From positions 1 to 64,000 of the IMG/VR virus record IMGVR_UViG_3300033146_004128: a stretch of DNA of 64,000 bases. One strand, given 5' to 3'. The translations under genes and the position numbers were made by a program. Each line of letters opens with the position of its first letter. Position 1 is the stretch's first letter. This document shows positions 15,452 through 24,555 of this stretch, in pieces. A model generated the notes under the pieces. It saw only the letters and a list, made by a program, of their open reading frames with translations, did no database searches and was not told where the DNA came from. The DNA comes from a virus.

Positions 15452-16915
15452 ATGTATAACGGGAAGATGATAATCGACCTATTCGCAGGAGGTGGAGGCG
15501 CAAGCACAGGAATAGAGCTCGCACTTGGTGTGAGTCCTGACGTGGCAGTAAACCACGATCCACAGGCTATTGAACTTCATAAGGCAAACCATCCTGATAC
15601 GAAACACTATATTGAAGACGTATATGATGTTGACCCATCTATGGTTTGTGGAGACAATGAAGTTGCTCTACTATGGATGAGCCCAGACTGTAAGCACTTC
15701 AGCAAAGCAAAAGGTGGAAAGCCTGTAAGTTGCGATGTTAGAAGCCTTGCATGGGTTGGAATAAGGTGGGCGAAAGCTGTGTCTCCAGATATTATCATAC
15801 TTGAGAACGTAGAGGAGTTCCAAGACTGGGGACCTCTAGATGAAAACAATAAACCTATCAAGAAAGATAAGGGTTTAATATTCAAGATTTTCATAAATAC
15901 ACTTGAGGAGATGGGATATACGGTTGAGTGGAGAGAACTTAGGGCATCAGACTATGGTGCTCCCACCATAAGGAAGAGACTATTCGTTGTGGCGAGCAAG
16001 AGTGGACCTATAGTATGGCCAGAGCCTACGCATGGTGATCCGGAAAAGTATCCGGATAGAGAGCCTTGGAAAACAGCAGGAGATTGTATTGACTGGTCTT
16101 TGCCAGTATATTCAATATTCCTTACAAAAGAGGAAGGAAAGAAATATGGAGTCAGAAGACCGCTCGTCAAGAACACACTTGACAGAATCGGTAAGGGTGT
16201 CAAAAAGTTCATCATTGACAATAAGAAACCTTACATCGTCAAAAACGAAACCAGCTTTGTCTCAACCTATTATGGACCAACAAAAAATGGAGGTGCCCGT
16301 GGTTCCAAGATCGATAGTCCAGTTGGAACAATTACGGCAGGCGGCAGCAGGCACGCATTGTGTACCGCCTTCCTCGCCCAACATAATGCAGGAAATGTCG
16401 GAAGAAAAGCAGAAGAACCATTTTCCACTATCACAACAACGGGGTCCCAGCAACAGCTCGTTAAAGCAGATCTTGAAGAGGTTCGTGGATACATAATGAA
16501 AATGAGGAATGGGAACATTGGATTTAAGACAGACTCTCCAATGCATACCATAACAGCAGGTGGAGGTCACTTTGCTGATGTTAGAGCGTATATTATGAAG
16601 TATTACGGTAATGGAGAAGGATCGGTACTGGATGAACCGGCGCACACCATAACAACAAAAGAGAGATTCGCTCTTATTGAGGTTGAAGGTGCTGAGTATG
16701 AGATCGTTGACATTGCAATGAGGATGTTTACACCTCGTGAGCTATACAGAGCACAGGGATTCCCTGAGAGCTATAAAATAAATATTATGTATGAAGGTAA
16801 GCCCCTTCCAAAAACTGCGCAAGTAAGAATGTGTGGGAACAGTGTAGTTCCTATGCTTGCAAAGATTTTGGTTGAGAGTAATGTAAAAATTTGTGAAGGA
16901 GAAAAAGTTGCCTAA
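15452..16915 (+). CDS. DNA (cytosine-5) methyltransferase
   Basis: Transfers methyl from S-adenosylmethionine to cytosine C5. 487 residues with the family's motifs in order: motif I DLFAGGGGAS, motif IV as SPDCKHFS (Cys nucleophile; a phage-type variant of PPCQxFS), motif VI LENVEEF, motif VIII IRKRLFVVA and motif X GNSVVP. The target-recognition region between VIII and X contains repeats of about 35 residues built on P-xx-TIT (SPVGTITAGG, PFSTITTTG, SPMHTITAGG, PAHTITTK). No cognate restriction enzyme is visible, so it is probably an orphan enzyme protecting phage DNA. ATG 15452 follows AAAGGA. Confidence 0.95.
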   Translation: MYNGKMIIDLFAGGGGASTGIELALGVSPDVAVNHDPQAIELHKANHPDTKHYIEDVYDVDPSMVCGDNEVALLWMSPDCKHFSKAKGGKPVSCDVRSLAWVGIRWAKAVSPDIIILENVEEFQDWGPLDENNKPIKKDKGLIFKIFINTLEEMGYTVEWRELRASDYGAPTIRKRLFVVASKSGPIVWPEPTHGDPEKYPDREPWKTAGDCIDWSLPVYSIFLTKEEGKKYGVRRPLVKNTLDRIGKGVKKFIIDNKKPYIVKNETSFVSTYYGPTKNGGARGSKIDSPVGTITAGGSRHALCTAFLAQHNAGNVGRKAEEPFSTITTTGSQQQLVKADLEEVRGYIMKMRNGNIGFKTDSPMHTITAGGGHFADVRAYIMKYYGNGEGSVLDEPAHTITTKERFALIEVEGAEYEIVDIAMRMFTPRELYRAQGFPESYKINIMYEGKPLPKTAQVRMCGNSVVPMLAKILVESNVKICEGEKVA

Positions 16916-17162
16916 ATATGAGAAAATAGAAGCATATAAATATGATGGAAAGATCTACGAATCAAAAGAAGAAGTAGATAAGGCAGACGAGCGTAATGTT
17001 GCAAGGAGTATCGTTTTGATAGTTGGAGACATGATGCAATACAACGAGTACGACAAGGCTATGGCAGTTATAAATAAACTGTTAGGATCAGGGGTGACAA
17101 GCAGAAAAGCTCTTGAGAAAATGCTTGTAACACTAGAAAGACTTGAGCTGGAGGAAGGGTGA
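16908..17162 (+). CDS. Hypothetical helical protein, TTG start
   Basis: 84 residues. TTG 16908 lies six bases after a perfect AAGGAG and overlaps the methyltransferase stop; the in-frame GTG 16893 has no site. The sequence is helical, Lys/Glu-rich, with C-terminal ALEKMLVTLERLELEEG. Function unknown. Confidence 0.7.
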   Translation: MPKYEKIEAYKYDGKIYESKEEVDKADERNVARSIVLIVGDMMQYNEYDKAMAVINKLLGSGVTSRKALEKMLVTLERLELEEG

Positions 17163-17314
17163 TGAAAAAAGAGGATATGGTAGACCTACTGAGGTCTTTG
17201 TCGATTATCGAAGGTGCAATTTGTACATGTGAAAGCTCTGTGCAAGAGAGAGTAAATGACGAATTGGAATGGTGTGTAGAGATGCTACTTAATAAAATCA
17301 AGGAGAGCAAATGA
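17162..17314 (+). CDS. Hypothetical 50-residue protein
   Basis: It begins in a TGATG overlap with the upstream stop and ends in an ATGA overlap with the next gene. Predicted mostly helical with a CTC motif in the middle. Unrecognised. Confidence 0.65.
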   Translation: MKKEDMVDLLRSLSIIEGAICTCESSVQERVNDELEWCVEMLLNKIKESK

Positions 17315-17601
17315 CAAAAGAAGAAGCGATCATGGTTGAAAACTACTACGAGTCCGGGTATATGATAAAGATAGATGCTAACGGATATGTTGACTCTGAG
17401 GTGCATTGCATTATGCCAAACGAAAGTGGGGAGCTGTGCTATGACAGTGAAGTGTTTAGTGAGATGCCGCTGTCTCAAGTTCACATATCTTCAGTGTCTA
17501 TATTGAAGCCCATATTTGAGGTATCCACAAGTGATAGACCTACAACAGAGGGTGAGCCTGGGTACTATGAGATCAGAAAAGTTGATGGAGAGGATGTATA
17601 A
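17311..17601 (+). CDS. Hypothetical protein
   Basis: 96 residues, beta-rich, acidic, starting after AAGGAG. It ends with YYEIRKVDGEDV. No recognisable domain. Confidence 0.75.
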   Translation: MTKEEAIMVENYYESGYMIKIDANGYVDSEVHCIMPNESGELCYDSEVFSEMPLSQVHISSVSILKPIFEVSTSDRPTTEGEPGYYEIRKVDGEDV

Positions 17602-17602
17602 T

Positions 17603-17926
17603 ATGAGAGGATACGATATAGAAGAGGGTACAGAAAAGATAAGAGAAATTCTTGGCGAGGGGTTTTATCCGGAAGACTATCTTAACTTTACACGGAAGAT
17701 TGAGAATATCTTATCTGAGATAGAGGAAAGAAGTACAGAGCTTGAGCGCAAGGAGAGACAACTTGAGAGCGAGCATAAAAATGGATTTACTCTAAATTTA
17801 TACAACGAGGATTTCAACTCGGACAATATCTGGGAAGACATCTGTGATGTAGTTAAAGAGGATCACGAGTGCTCGGCAATGGAACTGAAAGTAATTTCAG
17901 TATCGTGTAATTACGACGATGAATGA
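17603..17926 (+). CDS. Hypothetical protein with short coiled coil
   Basis: 107 residues from ATG 17603 (GGAGAGG upstream; the in-frame ATG 17594 is too close to that site). The middle (KIENILSEIEERSTELERKE and following) is a heptad-like helix. Acidic C terminus. Unknown function. Confidence 0.75.
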   Translation: MRGYDIEEGTEKIREILGEGFYPEDYLNFTRKIENILSEIEERSTELERKERQLESEHKNGFTLNLYNEDFNSDNIWEDICDVVKEDHECSAMELKVISVSCNYDDE

Positions 17927-18137
17927 TCTTGAATACTACGCAGACAAGTTGTCTGGCATGCCGGTGTACTCGGAAGAAATGCATAAGTTTGGTCATATTG
18001 TAAGTGTGTATGAGAACGAAAGCTGTGCTTTGATTGCCCTATTTAATGAGGGGGCAGGATGCGAGGATATAGAGGTTCCCGCTGGAAGTGTGACACTTCT
18101 TGAGGATCTTCCATGTGAAGGAGAAATAGATGAGTAG
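17919..18137 (+). CDS. Hypothetical small protein
   Basis: 72 residues, strongly acidic, probably a small beta barrel-like fold (GHIVSVYENESCALIALF, then EVPAGSVTLLEDL). This resembles a compact SH3-like layout, but I cannot assign it. It overlaps both neighbours. Confidence 0.72.
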   Translation: MNDLEYYADKLSGMPVYSEEMHKFGHIVSVYENESCALIALFNEGAGCEDIEVPAGSVTLLEDLPCEGEIDE

Positions 18138-18525
18138 ATGTAAATGGACGGCGCAAGGCGCAAACGATTACTACGATGATAATACAGATAGATTCTACGA
18201 TGAAAGGCTTGAGTATTTTATTGACTATGTAATAGATCAAGTAGAAGGTCAAGGATTTCTCAATAAGGATGACAGAAAGGAGTGGGAAACCTTTGCAGAG
18301 AACTATATTGGAAATCTAGATTTAGAGACAAGTCTAGACCTGTTTGCCTTTCAGGAGAGTGTTCCGGTTGACAGGATGGCGAAGATTATTGACAACTTTC
18401 AAGAGGAGCCAGAATTCAGCGAGGTTGGAGAATGGCTTGTCTCTGAGTATGAAGGAGTGCTTGGCGACTGTGCAGACCAGGCGTATGAAGAATACAGAGA
18501 TAGACAGATGGAGGAAGCAGAATGA
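18130..18525 (+). CDS. Hypothetical acidic helical protein
   Basis: 131 residues, rich in Asp, Glu and aromatic residues; predicted all-helical. It starts and ends in overlaps. No family is recognised. Confidence 0.75.
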   Translation: MSRCKWTAQGANDYYDDNTDRFYDERLEYFIDYVIDQVEGQGFLNKDDRKEWETFAENYIGNLDLETSLDLFAFQESVPVDRMAKIIDNFQEEPEFSEVGEWLVSEYEGVLGDCADQAYEEYRDRQMEEAE

Positions 18526-18758
18526 ATGTTATGATGAACGAAGAGAAGGTGCGCATGCATCAGGATGAAATGGATGGATTTTGCATTGACTGTGGGGAGA
18601 TAACACATGGTGGAGTTGAGCCTGATGCTATAGGGCGTAAGTGTGAGTTTTGCGGAGAAGAAAAAGTTGTCGGTATGGAGACTGCAATTCTGTATGATTG
18701 GATAATTGTATCAGAAAGCAAGACACCAATGCTGGATCAATACAAGGATTCGAAGTGA
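18522..18758 (+). CDS. Small zinc-ribbon protein
   Basis: 78 residues with FCIDCGE and KCEFCGEE, a DksA/TraR-like or zinc-ribbon pair separated by about 16 residues. No DksA coiled coil precedes it, so a plain zinc ribbon is likelier. ATGA overlap with the upstream gene. Confidence 0.75.
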   Translation: MNVMMNEEKVRMHQDEMDGFCIDCGEITHGGVEPDAIGRKCEFCGEEKVVGMETAILYDWIIVSESKTPMLDQYKDSK

Positions 18759-18952
18759 AAGTTACAATAATTCAAGAGGTTAGATACGCAGTAGAATGTA
18801 CGCCTGAGGCACTTGACTATGTTAAAAAAACGTTGTTAAGAGAATGCCCACTTGGTCTTCATGGAGCAGGTCCAGATGGAGGATATAGAATAGATAGAGA
18901 GGGAATTGAAAATATAAAGGTACTAAATGGAAAGCAAAAAACTTCCAAGTGA
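18755..18952 (+). CDS. Hypothetical small protein, GTG start
   Basis: 65 residues from GTG 18755, seven bases after AAGGA and overlapping the previous stop. It starts with a strand (KVTIIQEVRYAVECT), followed by a helix and a glycine-rich loop. Function unknown. Confidence 0.65.
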   Translation: MKVTIIQEVRYAVECTPEALDYVKKTLLRECPLGLHGAGPDGGYRIDREGIENIKVLNGKQKTSK

Positions 18953-19085
18953 GGGCAGATGGATATCTGTCGGAGTAGGAGAGGTGTATATTGATTCTAA
19001 AAAGTGGGGGAAAATACCACTAGAGGAATTTAAAAAACGAGGCGGAGTGTTAAGATTCGCAGATAACAATGAAGGAAAAAAATGA
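18927..19085 (+). CDS. Hypothetical 52-residue protein
   Basis: ATG 18927 opens a frame that ends in an ATGA overlap with the ATPase gene. Lys/Gly-rich, beta-leaning. Its overlap suggests it couples translation of the ATPase. Confidence 0.65.
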   Translation: MESKKLPSEGRWISVGVGEVYIDSKKWGKIPLEEFKKRGGVLRFADNNEGKK

Positions 19086-20410
19086 TACTTACTGGAATGA
19101 AGATAGAGGGTTACAAAAATATTAGCTTTGTCGAGCTTGTACCTGATGCACATATGAATTTAGTGTCTGGTAAAAATGGCGCAGGAAAGTCGTCTCTTAT
19201 CGAGGCAATGATTGATGCTATAAAGGGCAAGACTGAAATGGGCAAGCGACCACAGCGCAAAATACAAAGAGGCAAAGAGAAGGCCGTAATTGAGGTTACG
19301 CTAGGTGAAGGGGATGAGGCACTAAAGATCAAGAGAACTATAACCCAAAAGGACGTCTACTTGAAAGCTGAGCGTGCAGACGGGAAACCTGTGTCTCAGA
19401 CAGACCTAGACAATCTACTTGATAGCTCTACGATAAACATAACAAAGCTATTGTTTATGAGCCCTAAAGATCAGGTTGATTTCATCAAGAGGATAGCCGG
19501 GATAGACACGTCTGAAGTAGAGAGCATATATAAGGAGCTATATGCAGAACGAACGGTTCTTAATAGAGCGCTCAAAGAGGCAGAAGGTGCACTGTCTTCT
19601 ATTGGCGAGGTAGAAGAGGTTGCCCGTGTATCGGTATCATCAATTATGGATGAGATAAAGAAGGCAGAGGAATCAAATAGAATAGGAGTTGATAGAGATA
19701 ATGAACTTGCGCATATTGAGATGGAGGCATCTGCTCTTGATGATAAGATGGGCACGGCTAGAGAGAGAATAGAGTATTATAACCAGGCGATACTTCAGCT
19801 AGAAGAAGAGATCAAGAGCAATGAAAAAGAGTATGAGAAGATGTCAGCAGAAGTAGCGAAACTCGCAGCAAAGAAGGTTCCGAAGAAAATAGATATAGAG
19901 CCGTTCAAAAAGAAGATTGATGACGCAGAGAGGATCAACGCAGATGCCCAGAAATATGATTCATATCTTTCCGCTAAGGACGCAGTTGCTAAGGCAAAGA
20001 AAAACACAGACAGCGTAAACAAAAAGATGTCGGATGCACTAGCAGAGAGGGAAAAGATAATCAAGGACAGCAGGCTTCCTTTTAAGAATGTTGAATTCGA
20101 CAAGGATCTCGGTCTGATTATCGGTGGTATTGCATTCAATGATATGTCAACTGCGCAACAGATAAGGGTAATGTCACGCATCTATATAGAGTCTAAGCCT
20201 GAGCTACAAGTAATCTATATCAAAGATGGAAGCCTACTAGATCCTGAGACACTATCGCAGATATCAGAGATGAGCGAGCTCAAGGATTATCAGTTCCTTG
20301 TAGAGGTTGTTGATGAGGTTGACGGGTCAATTATAATGAGAGAAGGATCAATTTATAATGAAGAAGAAAGTGGTGCTGAAAAGCAGGAAGAAAAACAAGA
20401 AAAACTGTAA
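19082..20410 (+). CDS. SMC/RecF-type AAA ATPase
   Basis: 442 residues. The N-terminal half-domain has the KNISFVEL strand and Walker A GKNGAGKSS (about residue 30-38). A helical Lys/Glu-rich segment around residues 180-315 should form a short coiled coil. The C-terminal half-domain has FNDMSTAQQIRV in place of the ABC signature and a Walker-B-like strand, QVIYIKDGSLLD. This is the Rad50/SbcC/RecF architecture in a short form common in phage early regions, with likely roles in recombination or replication-fork repair. No nuclease partner is adjacent. Confidence 0.85.
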   Translation: MILTGMKIEGYKNISFVELVPDAHMNLVSGKNGAGKSSLIEAMIDAIKGKTEMGKRPQRKIQRGKEKAVIEVTLGEGDEALKIKRTITQKDVYLKAERADGKPVSQTDLDNLLDSSTINITKLLFMSPKDQVDFIKRIAGIDTSEVESIYKELYAERTVLNRALKEAEGALSSIGEVEEVARVSVSSIMDEIKKAEESNRIGVDRDNELAHIEMEASALDDKMGTARERIEYYNQAILQLEEEIKSNEKEYEKMSAEVAKLAAKKVPKKIDIEPFKKKIDDAERINADAQKYDSYLSAKDAVAKAKKNTDSVNKKMSDALAEREKIIKDSRLPFKNVEFDKDLGLIIGGIAFNDMSTAQQIRVMSRIYIESKPELQVIYIKDGSLLDPETLSQISEMSELKDYQFLVEVVDEVDGSIIMREGSIYNEEESGAEKQEEKQEKL

Positions 20411-20419
20411 GGAGTACAG

Positions 20420-20758
20420 ATGAAATGCACAACAGTACCAAAACCAGAAGTGTTAAATGCATTGTATGGTATCGATGAGAGCAGGGAGATCCAGGTTAGC
20501 AGAGGAAAGGTGTGGTATTACATGTACGAGAATGACACTCTCAGGAGCTTTGTAGAGGCATGTACGCTGCTCGAAGACTTAAAGAATCACTACCTAGAGG
20601 CATTGTCCATCCCGTACCAGATTGGGGCAGAGCTACCCTTTGGAGGACAGAACATTAGAGCCACAGCGAATGGACAAGAGGGTGCCTTTGGAGGCAGTGA
20701 GTTTGATGCATTTATCAATATGGCAAATAAAGCAGCTGATAAAGGAGTTTTTAAATGA
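20420..20758 (+). CDS. Hypothetical protein following the ATPase
   Basis: 112 residues from ATG 20420 (AAGGAG). N-terminal strands, a central helix, then a Gly/Ala-rich stretch (GGQNIRATANGQEGAFGG). It may work with the ATPase, from position only. Confidence 0.75.
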   Translation: MKCTTVPKPEVLNALYGIDESREIQVSRGKVWYYMYENDTLRSFVEACTLLEDLKNHYLEALSIPYQIGAELPFGGQNIRATANGQEGAFGGSEFDAFINMANKAADKGVFK

Positions 20759-21060
20759 GCCAAAAAATCATACGTGAAGAAGTAAGAAAAGCAGAGGACT
20801 CGTTTGCAAAGCTTGAGGGGCACATGCAGGCAGCCATAGACGAGATGTTTCCATCTCATTCTGCATATGGACCAATAGAAGGAATGCTTGTGTATCAGCC
20901 ACCAGAAGGCAACGATGCTCACAGGGAAACGAGGCTAATCAGAAGCCTTTTGGATGACACAAGAGACCAGTTAAGAGAGATAATGTATTCTCTAAGAGAT
21001 GCAAGATCAGACTTTGTAGGTATATATCAGGAGGGAAATGATGTCAAAGATACTGACTGA
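20755..21060 (+). CDS. Hypothetical helical protein
   Basis: 101 residues, helical, ATGA overlap with the preceding gene. No motif recognised. Confidence 0.75.
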   Translation: MSQKIIREEVRKAEDSFAKLEGHMQAAIDEMFPSHSAYGPIEGMLVYQPPEGNDAHRETRLIRSLLDDTRDQLREIMYSLRDARSDFVGIYQEGNDVKDTD

Positions 21061-21319
21061 TCATGAGTTGCTAGATATTGTAAAGGCTGCTATAGTTGGG
21101 GAAGAGATTGACGATAGAGATACATATATTCAATTCCTTGAGGATATTGCTGACGTGGTTACGGACTACTTTGGCGGAGAGGCTGGATCTGCAGATTATG
21201 AAGATGAAGAATATTATGTAGCAATAAGAGTAAATGAGAGCGTCCCAGATGACGGTGGGATATATAGAGACTATGACACAGATGTGACATGGATGAATGG
21301 AAAGGAAGTTGAATGCTAA
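21041..21319 (+). CDS. Hypothetical acidic protein
   Basis: 92 residues. ATG 21041 is six bases after AGGAGGG and is preferred to the adjacent ATG 21038. N-terminal helices, then a very acidic region (ADYEDEEYYVAIRV). Unrecognised. Confidence 0.75.
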   Translation: MSKILTDHELLDIVKAAIVGEEIDDRDTYIQFLEDIADVVTDYFGGEAGSADYEDEEYYVAIRVNESVPDDGGIYRDYDTDVTWMNGKEVEC

Positions 21320-21642
21320 AAGAAAATAGCTATTACATTGTTGAAGAAGACGGAATCACCGTAGGGTTTGAATATACTCCGCTGTATACGAACTACGAAG
21401 CATCAAGCCCACGGAAAGTTCCGAAGGGGATACTTGTAAAAACATCAGAAGTGTCAGAAACTACAGATTTCTACGACGGTATGCCTGTAACAACAACAGA
21501 CTTCAAGTGTCTCCTGTCTGGATTCCCAAGAGAATCAAGCTATGGCAATAGCACACTTGGATGGGTTAGTTGCTCACAGATGGATGAATCCAAACTTAGA
21601 GAGCTAACAGAAGAAGAATATGACAAGCTGTATAGGGCATAG
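21313..21642 (+). CDS. Hypothetical beta-rich protein
   Basis: 109 residues, predicted mostly strands, ending in a helix with ELTEEEYDKLYRA. It overlaps the upstream gene by seven bases. No family recognised. Confidence 0.75.
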   Translation: MLKENSYYIVEEDGITVGFEYTPLYTNYEASSPRKVPKGILVKTSEVSETTDFYDGMPVTTTDFKCLLSGFPRESSYGNSTLGWVSCSQMDESKLRELTEEEYDKLYRA

Positions 21643-21644
21643 AT

Positions 21645-21845
21645 ATGACAAAAGAAGATCTAATTTCCTGGGCGCAGAGTATCCCAGACGGAAAGGATAT
21701 CGATTTCATCATATGCGATCACAGTGATAACTTTGATGCAGACCATGTGACAACCCTTGAGTATAATGGAAGTTATGAACTTATTCTTGGACTAGACGAA
21801 GAATTTACAATAATTAGAGAGGAGGTAGATGATGTCTGCCAGTGA
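21645..21845 (+). CDS. Hypothetical small acidic protein
   Basis: 66 residues with a helix-strand layout (MTKEDLISWAQSIPDGKDI, then FIICD). The pattern of a short helix followed by PDG and a hydrophobic strand recurs in many phage early proteins. Function unknown. Confidence 0.72.
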   Translation: MTKEDLISWAQSIPDGKDIDFIICDHSDNFDADHVTTLEYNGSYELILGLDEEFTIIREEVDDVCQ

Positions 21846-22050
21846 CATAGTTTTACTATTTAAGGCACTTGGCATTCTTGACCATATAATATCTGTAGCA
21901 AGTCACGACTTTGGCTTCTGGGATGAAGAGGAATTAGCGGACACACTCACCTATATGCCACAAGAGGACATATTGGTTAGACTGCTTGGTAAAAACGACA
22001 GGTACACTAAGATGTACAATAAAACTATAAATGAAAAGGTTAGAAAATGA
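21832..22050 (+). CDS. Hypothetical small protein
   Basis: 72 residues; ATG 21832 is seven bases after GAGGAGG. Helical with a basic C terminus. It is coupled to the dUTPase gene by an ATGA overlap. Confidence 0.72.
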   Translation: MSASDIVLLFKALGILDHIISVASHDFGFWDEEELADTLTYMPQEDILVRLLGKNDRYTKMYNKTINEKVRK

Positions 22051-22718
22051 ATTATATTGAGAAGATGAGCCAGAAGCAAGACTCCCTAAACGAGCACACA
22101 GTAAAAGGTTGGTTGAGTGTAGGAAACCCATTTAGGAGAGCTCTATGGTTAGAAGCCGCAGAGGCAATGGAGAGTACACCATGGAAGTGGTGGAAAGATG
22201 GAAAGCTAGATATTGGTAATCTTAAGGTGGAGTCTATCGACATGATGCATTTTGCACTCAGTGTAGTACTTCAGAGCGGATATTCAGGTTGGCAGTGGTT
22301 GGACAATGAAGTAACAGCTGCGTTTGACAGAGATTTGAAGATACCAGATGATAGGATCCCTGAAAATATCATGAATCTTATTGAGACAATCGTGATGCAA
22401 ACATTTGCAGACTCAATGGCAAGCCATGGGCCCCATGAAATAATTATAACGCTTGCAGAGCTTATGAATATGATTGGTATGGATCGTGACGAGATGTACA
22501 AATTGTATATGGGAAAAAATATCCTAAATGAGTTCAGGCAGAATCATGGTTACAAAGAAGGTACATATGACAAAGAATGGTTCGGGGAAGAAGATAATGT
22601 GTTCATGACAAATGCACTTTCAGAAATAGGAATATCTGATCACTTCGAAGATGACCTATACAAAGCCCTTGAAGGTGGATATAAAGAGGTTCAAGATGCT
22701 AAAGAAAGTAAGCATTAA
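22047..22718 (+). CDS. dut: Dimeric dUTPase (all-alpha NTP pyrophosphatase)
   Basis: Hydrolyses dUTP to dUMP and pyrophosphate, keeping uracil out of DNA and feeding ThyX. 223 residues. Metal-binding acids are visible in WLEAAEAMES and in the helix with KVESIDMMHF. The STPWKWWK segment and the late YMGKNILNEFRQNHGYKEGTY with EDN are typical of the dimeric, all-helical dUTPases known from Campylobacter and some phages, not the trimeric beta-fold type. It lies in a chain of overlapping genes. Confidence 0.9.
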   Translation: MNYIEKMSQKQDSLNEHTVKGWLSVGNPFRRALWLEAAEAMESTPWKWWKDGKLDIGNLKVESIDMMHFALSVVLQSGYSGWQWLDNEVTAAFDRDLKIPDDRIPENIMNLIETIVMQTFADSMASHGPHEIIITLAELMNMIGMDRDEMYKLYMGKNILNEFRQNHGYKEGTYDKEWFGEEDNVFMTNALSEIGISDHFEDDLYKALEGGYKEVQDAKESKH

Positions 22719-23031
22719 AAGTACACAAGAGCTATATGACGAGGGTCCAGAGGCATTTATGTTTATGCCGTACAGATCAGCTATAGCATACAAGAAAGCA
22801 AAGGCACGCAAGATACTTGGAGAGGAACTTTCGGTCCACTATCTCGACCAAGACTCAGCAAGAGTTACGACTGAATACAAAGCAGGGGAGTTTAACTCTT
22901 CTCTGCTTGACGAAATGGAGTCAGCTCTGCGCATAATGGGAATAGAAAACCACAACGAAATGTTCAAAGAGATGGAAAATGCGTGTGAGGATATACTTAA
23001 AAAATACATAAGCAAAAAGGAAGATGCATGA
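22696..23031 (+). CDS. Hypothetical protein
   Basis: 111 residues from ATG 22696 (AGAGG upstream), overlapping the end of dut. Two helical parts with a central strand. No recognisable motif. Confidence 0.72.
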   Translation: MLKKVSIKSTQELYDEGPEAFMFMPYRSAIAYKKAKARKILGEELSVHYLDQDSARVTTEYKAGEFNSSLLDEMESALRIMGIENHNEMFKEMENACEDILKKYISKKEDA

Positions 23032-23219
23032 AACTATTTGCATATTGTAGTGGGCACATGTGCGGAATAAAAGATGAATGTCTCAGGAACCATAAGCATC
23101 GAAAGCTATTAGAAAAAAAGATAGATACACGAGGTCTAAGGTATGTTGAGTCAACACTATGTGTAAAGCATAAGCACAACAACTTCATACCGGCAGACAC
23201 TTATGCAGAGAAGGAGTAG
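23028..23219 (+). CDS. Small Cys/His-rich protein
   Basis: 63 residues with CSGHMCGIKDECLRNHKHR near the N terminus and a later LCVKHKHN, enough ligands for one compact zinc site. Basic, so nucleic-acid contact is possible. ATGA overlap with the previous gene. Confidence 0.72.
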   Translation: MKLFAYCSGHMCGIKDECLRNHKHRKLLEKKIDTRGLRYVESTLCVKHKHNNFIPADTYAEKE

Positions 23220-23221
23220 AA

Positions 23222-24154
23222 ATGTATCCTATTCTAACAGAGTCTATAGTTATGGGTGAAATAGAGCAATACAGAGAAGAGTGGGAGCGTGACGGTGATT
23301 GGTGGTGGGGTATCACCAACAAGTACAGTAATGCTCCATATGGGTATGATGTAAATGTGTACCAAGAAGAAGAAGGTGGACCGCTAAAAGCTGTTGCGTA
23401 TAAACTTGGCCCAGCTGGCGCAGACGGAATTCCATCAGCAACATGGACATACGGAGATATAGTATTGATGTATATGGTCCCAACAAAAGAAGAATATAAG
23501 GAAAGATCAATGCTGGATATAAACAATTTTAAAATAGATAAAAAAACAATGGGTGAAATAAAGGCTAGCGCTATAGAAGAGGCACTGGATATTGATTATT
23601 CAACAGCACTGTCATGTCATGCAAGAAAAGCCACAAGAGCCAGCAAGGATTGCTCATATACGCTATCGTTTGCACGTGGAAGCATAAAAAATGAGTATGC
23701 AATTCAGGTATATGAAGGCACAAATACAAGATGTGAATATCTAATTTTGAACATGTTCATAAGAGATGGAAGCGTGACAAGAAGTGATGGGTTAAAAGTG
23801 TACAGTCTTGTCGAAGCCATGGCGAATATAGAGAAAAATCATCATGTTAAAATGATTGATTTGTCAAACAATCGTAGATCAATGAGTTATGACTACGATG
23901 AAGACAGAATAGTATTTGGAGATGGCGCAACAATGCGTAATGCAAAGGTATCGAAGAGAGTGTGGATAGAGGAACCAGACACAGCAAGAAGTGCAAGCCT
24001 TATGGCACTGCATAGAGCGTCATACTATAATGGTAAGCTTGTGTCTGTTGACGGAAAAAAAGACATGCTAGTAAGCATAGGAGATTGCAACATCAGCGGT
24101 AACAATGATGATGAATATCTTGTAGCAGTATACAAAGTAAATAAGGAGAAGTAA
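23222..24154 (+). CDS. Hypothetical protein
   Basis: 310 residues from ATG 23222, preceded by AAGGAG. An N-terminal segment rich in Trp and Tyr (residues ~15-55) is followed by beta-rich sequence. I do not recognise the family. It overlaps the next gene by one base. Confidence 0.78.
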   Translation: MYPILTESIVMGEIEQYREEWERDGDWWWGITNKYSNAPYGYDVNVYQEEEGGPLKAVAYKLGPAGADGIPSATWTYGDIVLMYMVPTKEEYKERSMLDINNFKIDKKTMGEIKASAIEEALDIDYSTALSCHARKATRASKDCSYTLSFARGSIKNEYAIQVYEGTNTRCEYLILNMFIRDGSVTRSDGLKVYSLVEAMANIEKNHHVKMIDLSNNRRSMSYDYDEDRIVFGDGATMRNAKVSKRVWIEEPDTARSASLMALHRASYYNGKLVSVDGKKDMLVSIGDCNISGNNDDEYLVAVYKVNKEK

Positions 24155-24555
24155 TGGGATCAAGAACATATGGGTGCTGGGACTTAATTGTCTCAGACAG
24201 TAAGATAAAAGAATATGCACCGGTATCATACAGCAGACTGTATTCATTTCTTGAAGATCATGATATGGACAGCATGGCATTATGGCAAGCAACAACAGAT
24301 GGGTTTGACTCAGGTGACATATATGAACTTGGCGACAAGACTGAAGACGAATTAGAGTCAGAGTTCTATCAGCTTATTGAAGACTTTGTCTCCGAAGTGT
24401 ATGCAATGACAGGGATAACCATATTCCCTACATATGTAGATAATGAGGCTGACAGCGAGTACGCAGGATACACAAAGTGGGCTGCCCCACTACTGCTTGA
24501 CCCAAGGGTAGAGAAGCTTGGTGCAAAAATGGTTGTGTGGACGGAGTTCGGATGA
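24154..24555 (+). CDS. Hypothetical acidic protein
   Basis: 133 residues, acidic, with Trp and Tyr spread throughout. TAATG junction upstream and ATGA junction downstream. No family recognised. Confidence 0.76.
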   Translation: MGSRTYGCWDLIVSDSKIKEYAPVSYSRLYSFLEDHDMDSMALWQATTDGFDSGDIYELGDKTEDELESEFYQLIEDFVSEVYAMTGITIFPTYVDNEADSEYAGYTKWAAPLLLDPRVEKLGAKMVVWTEFG

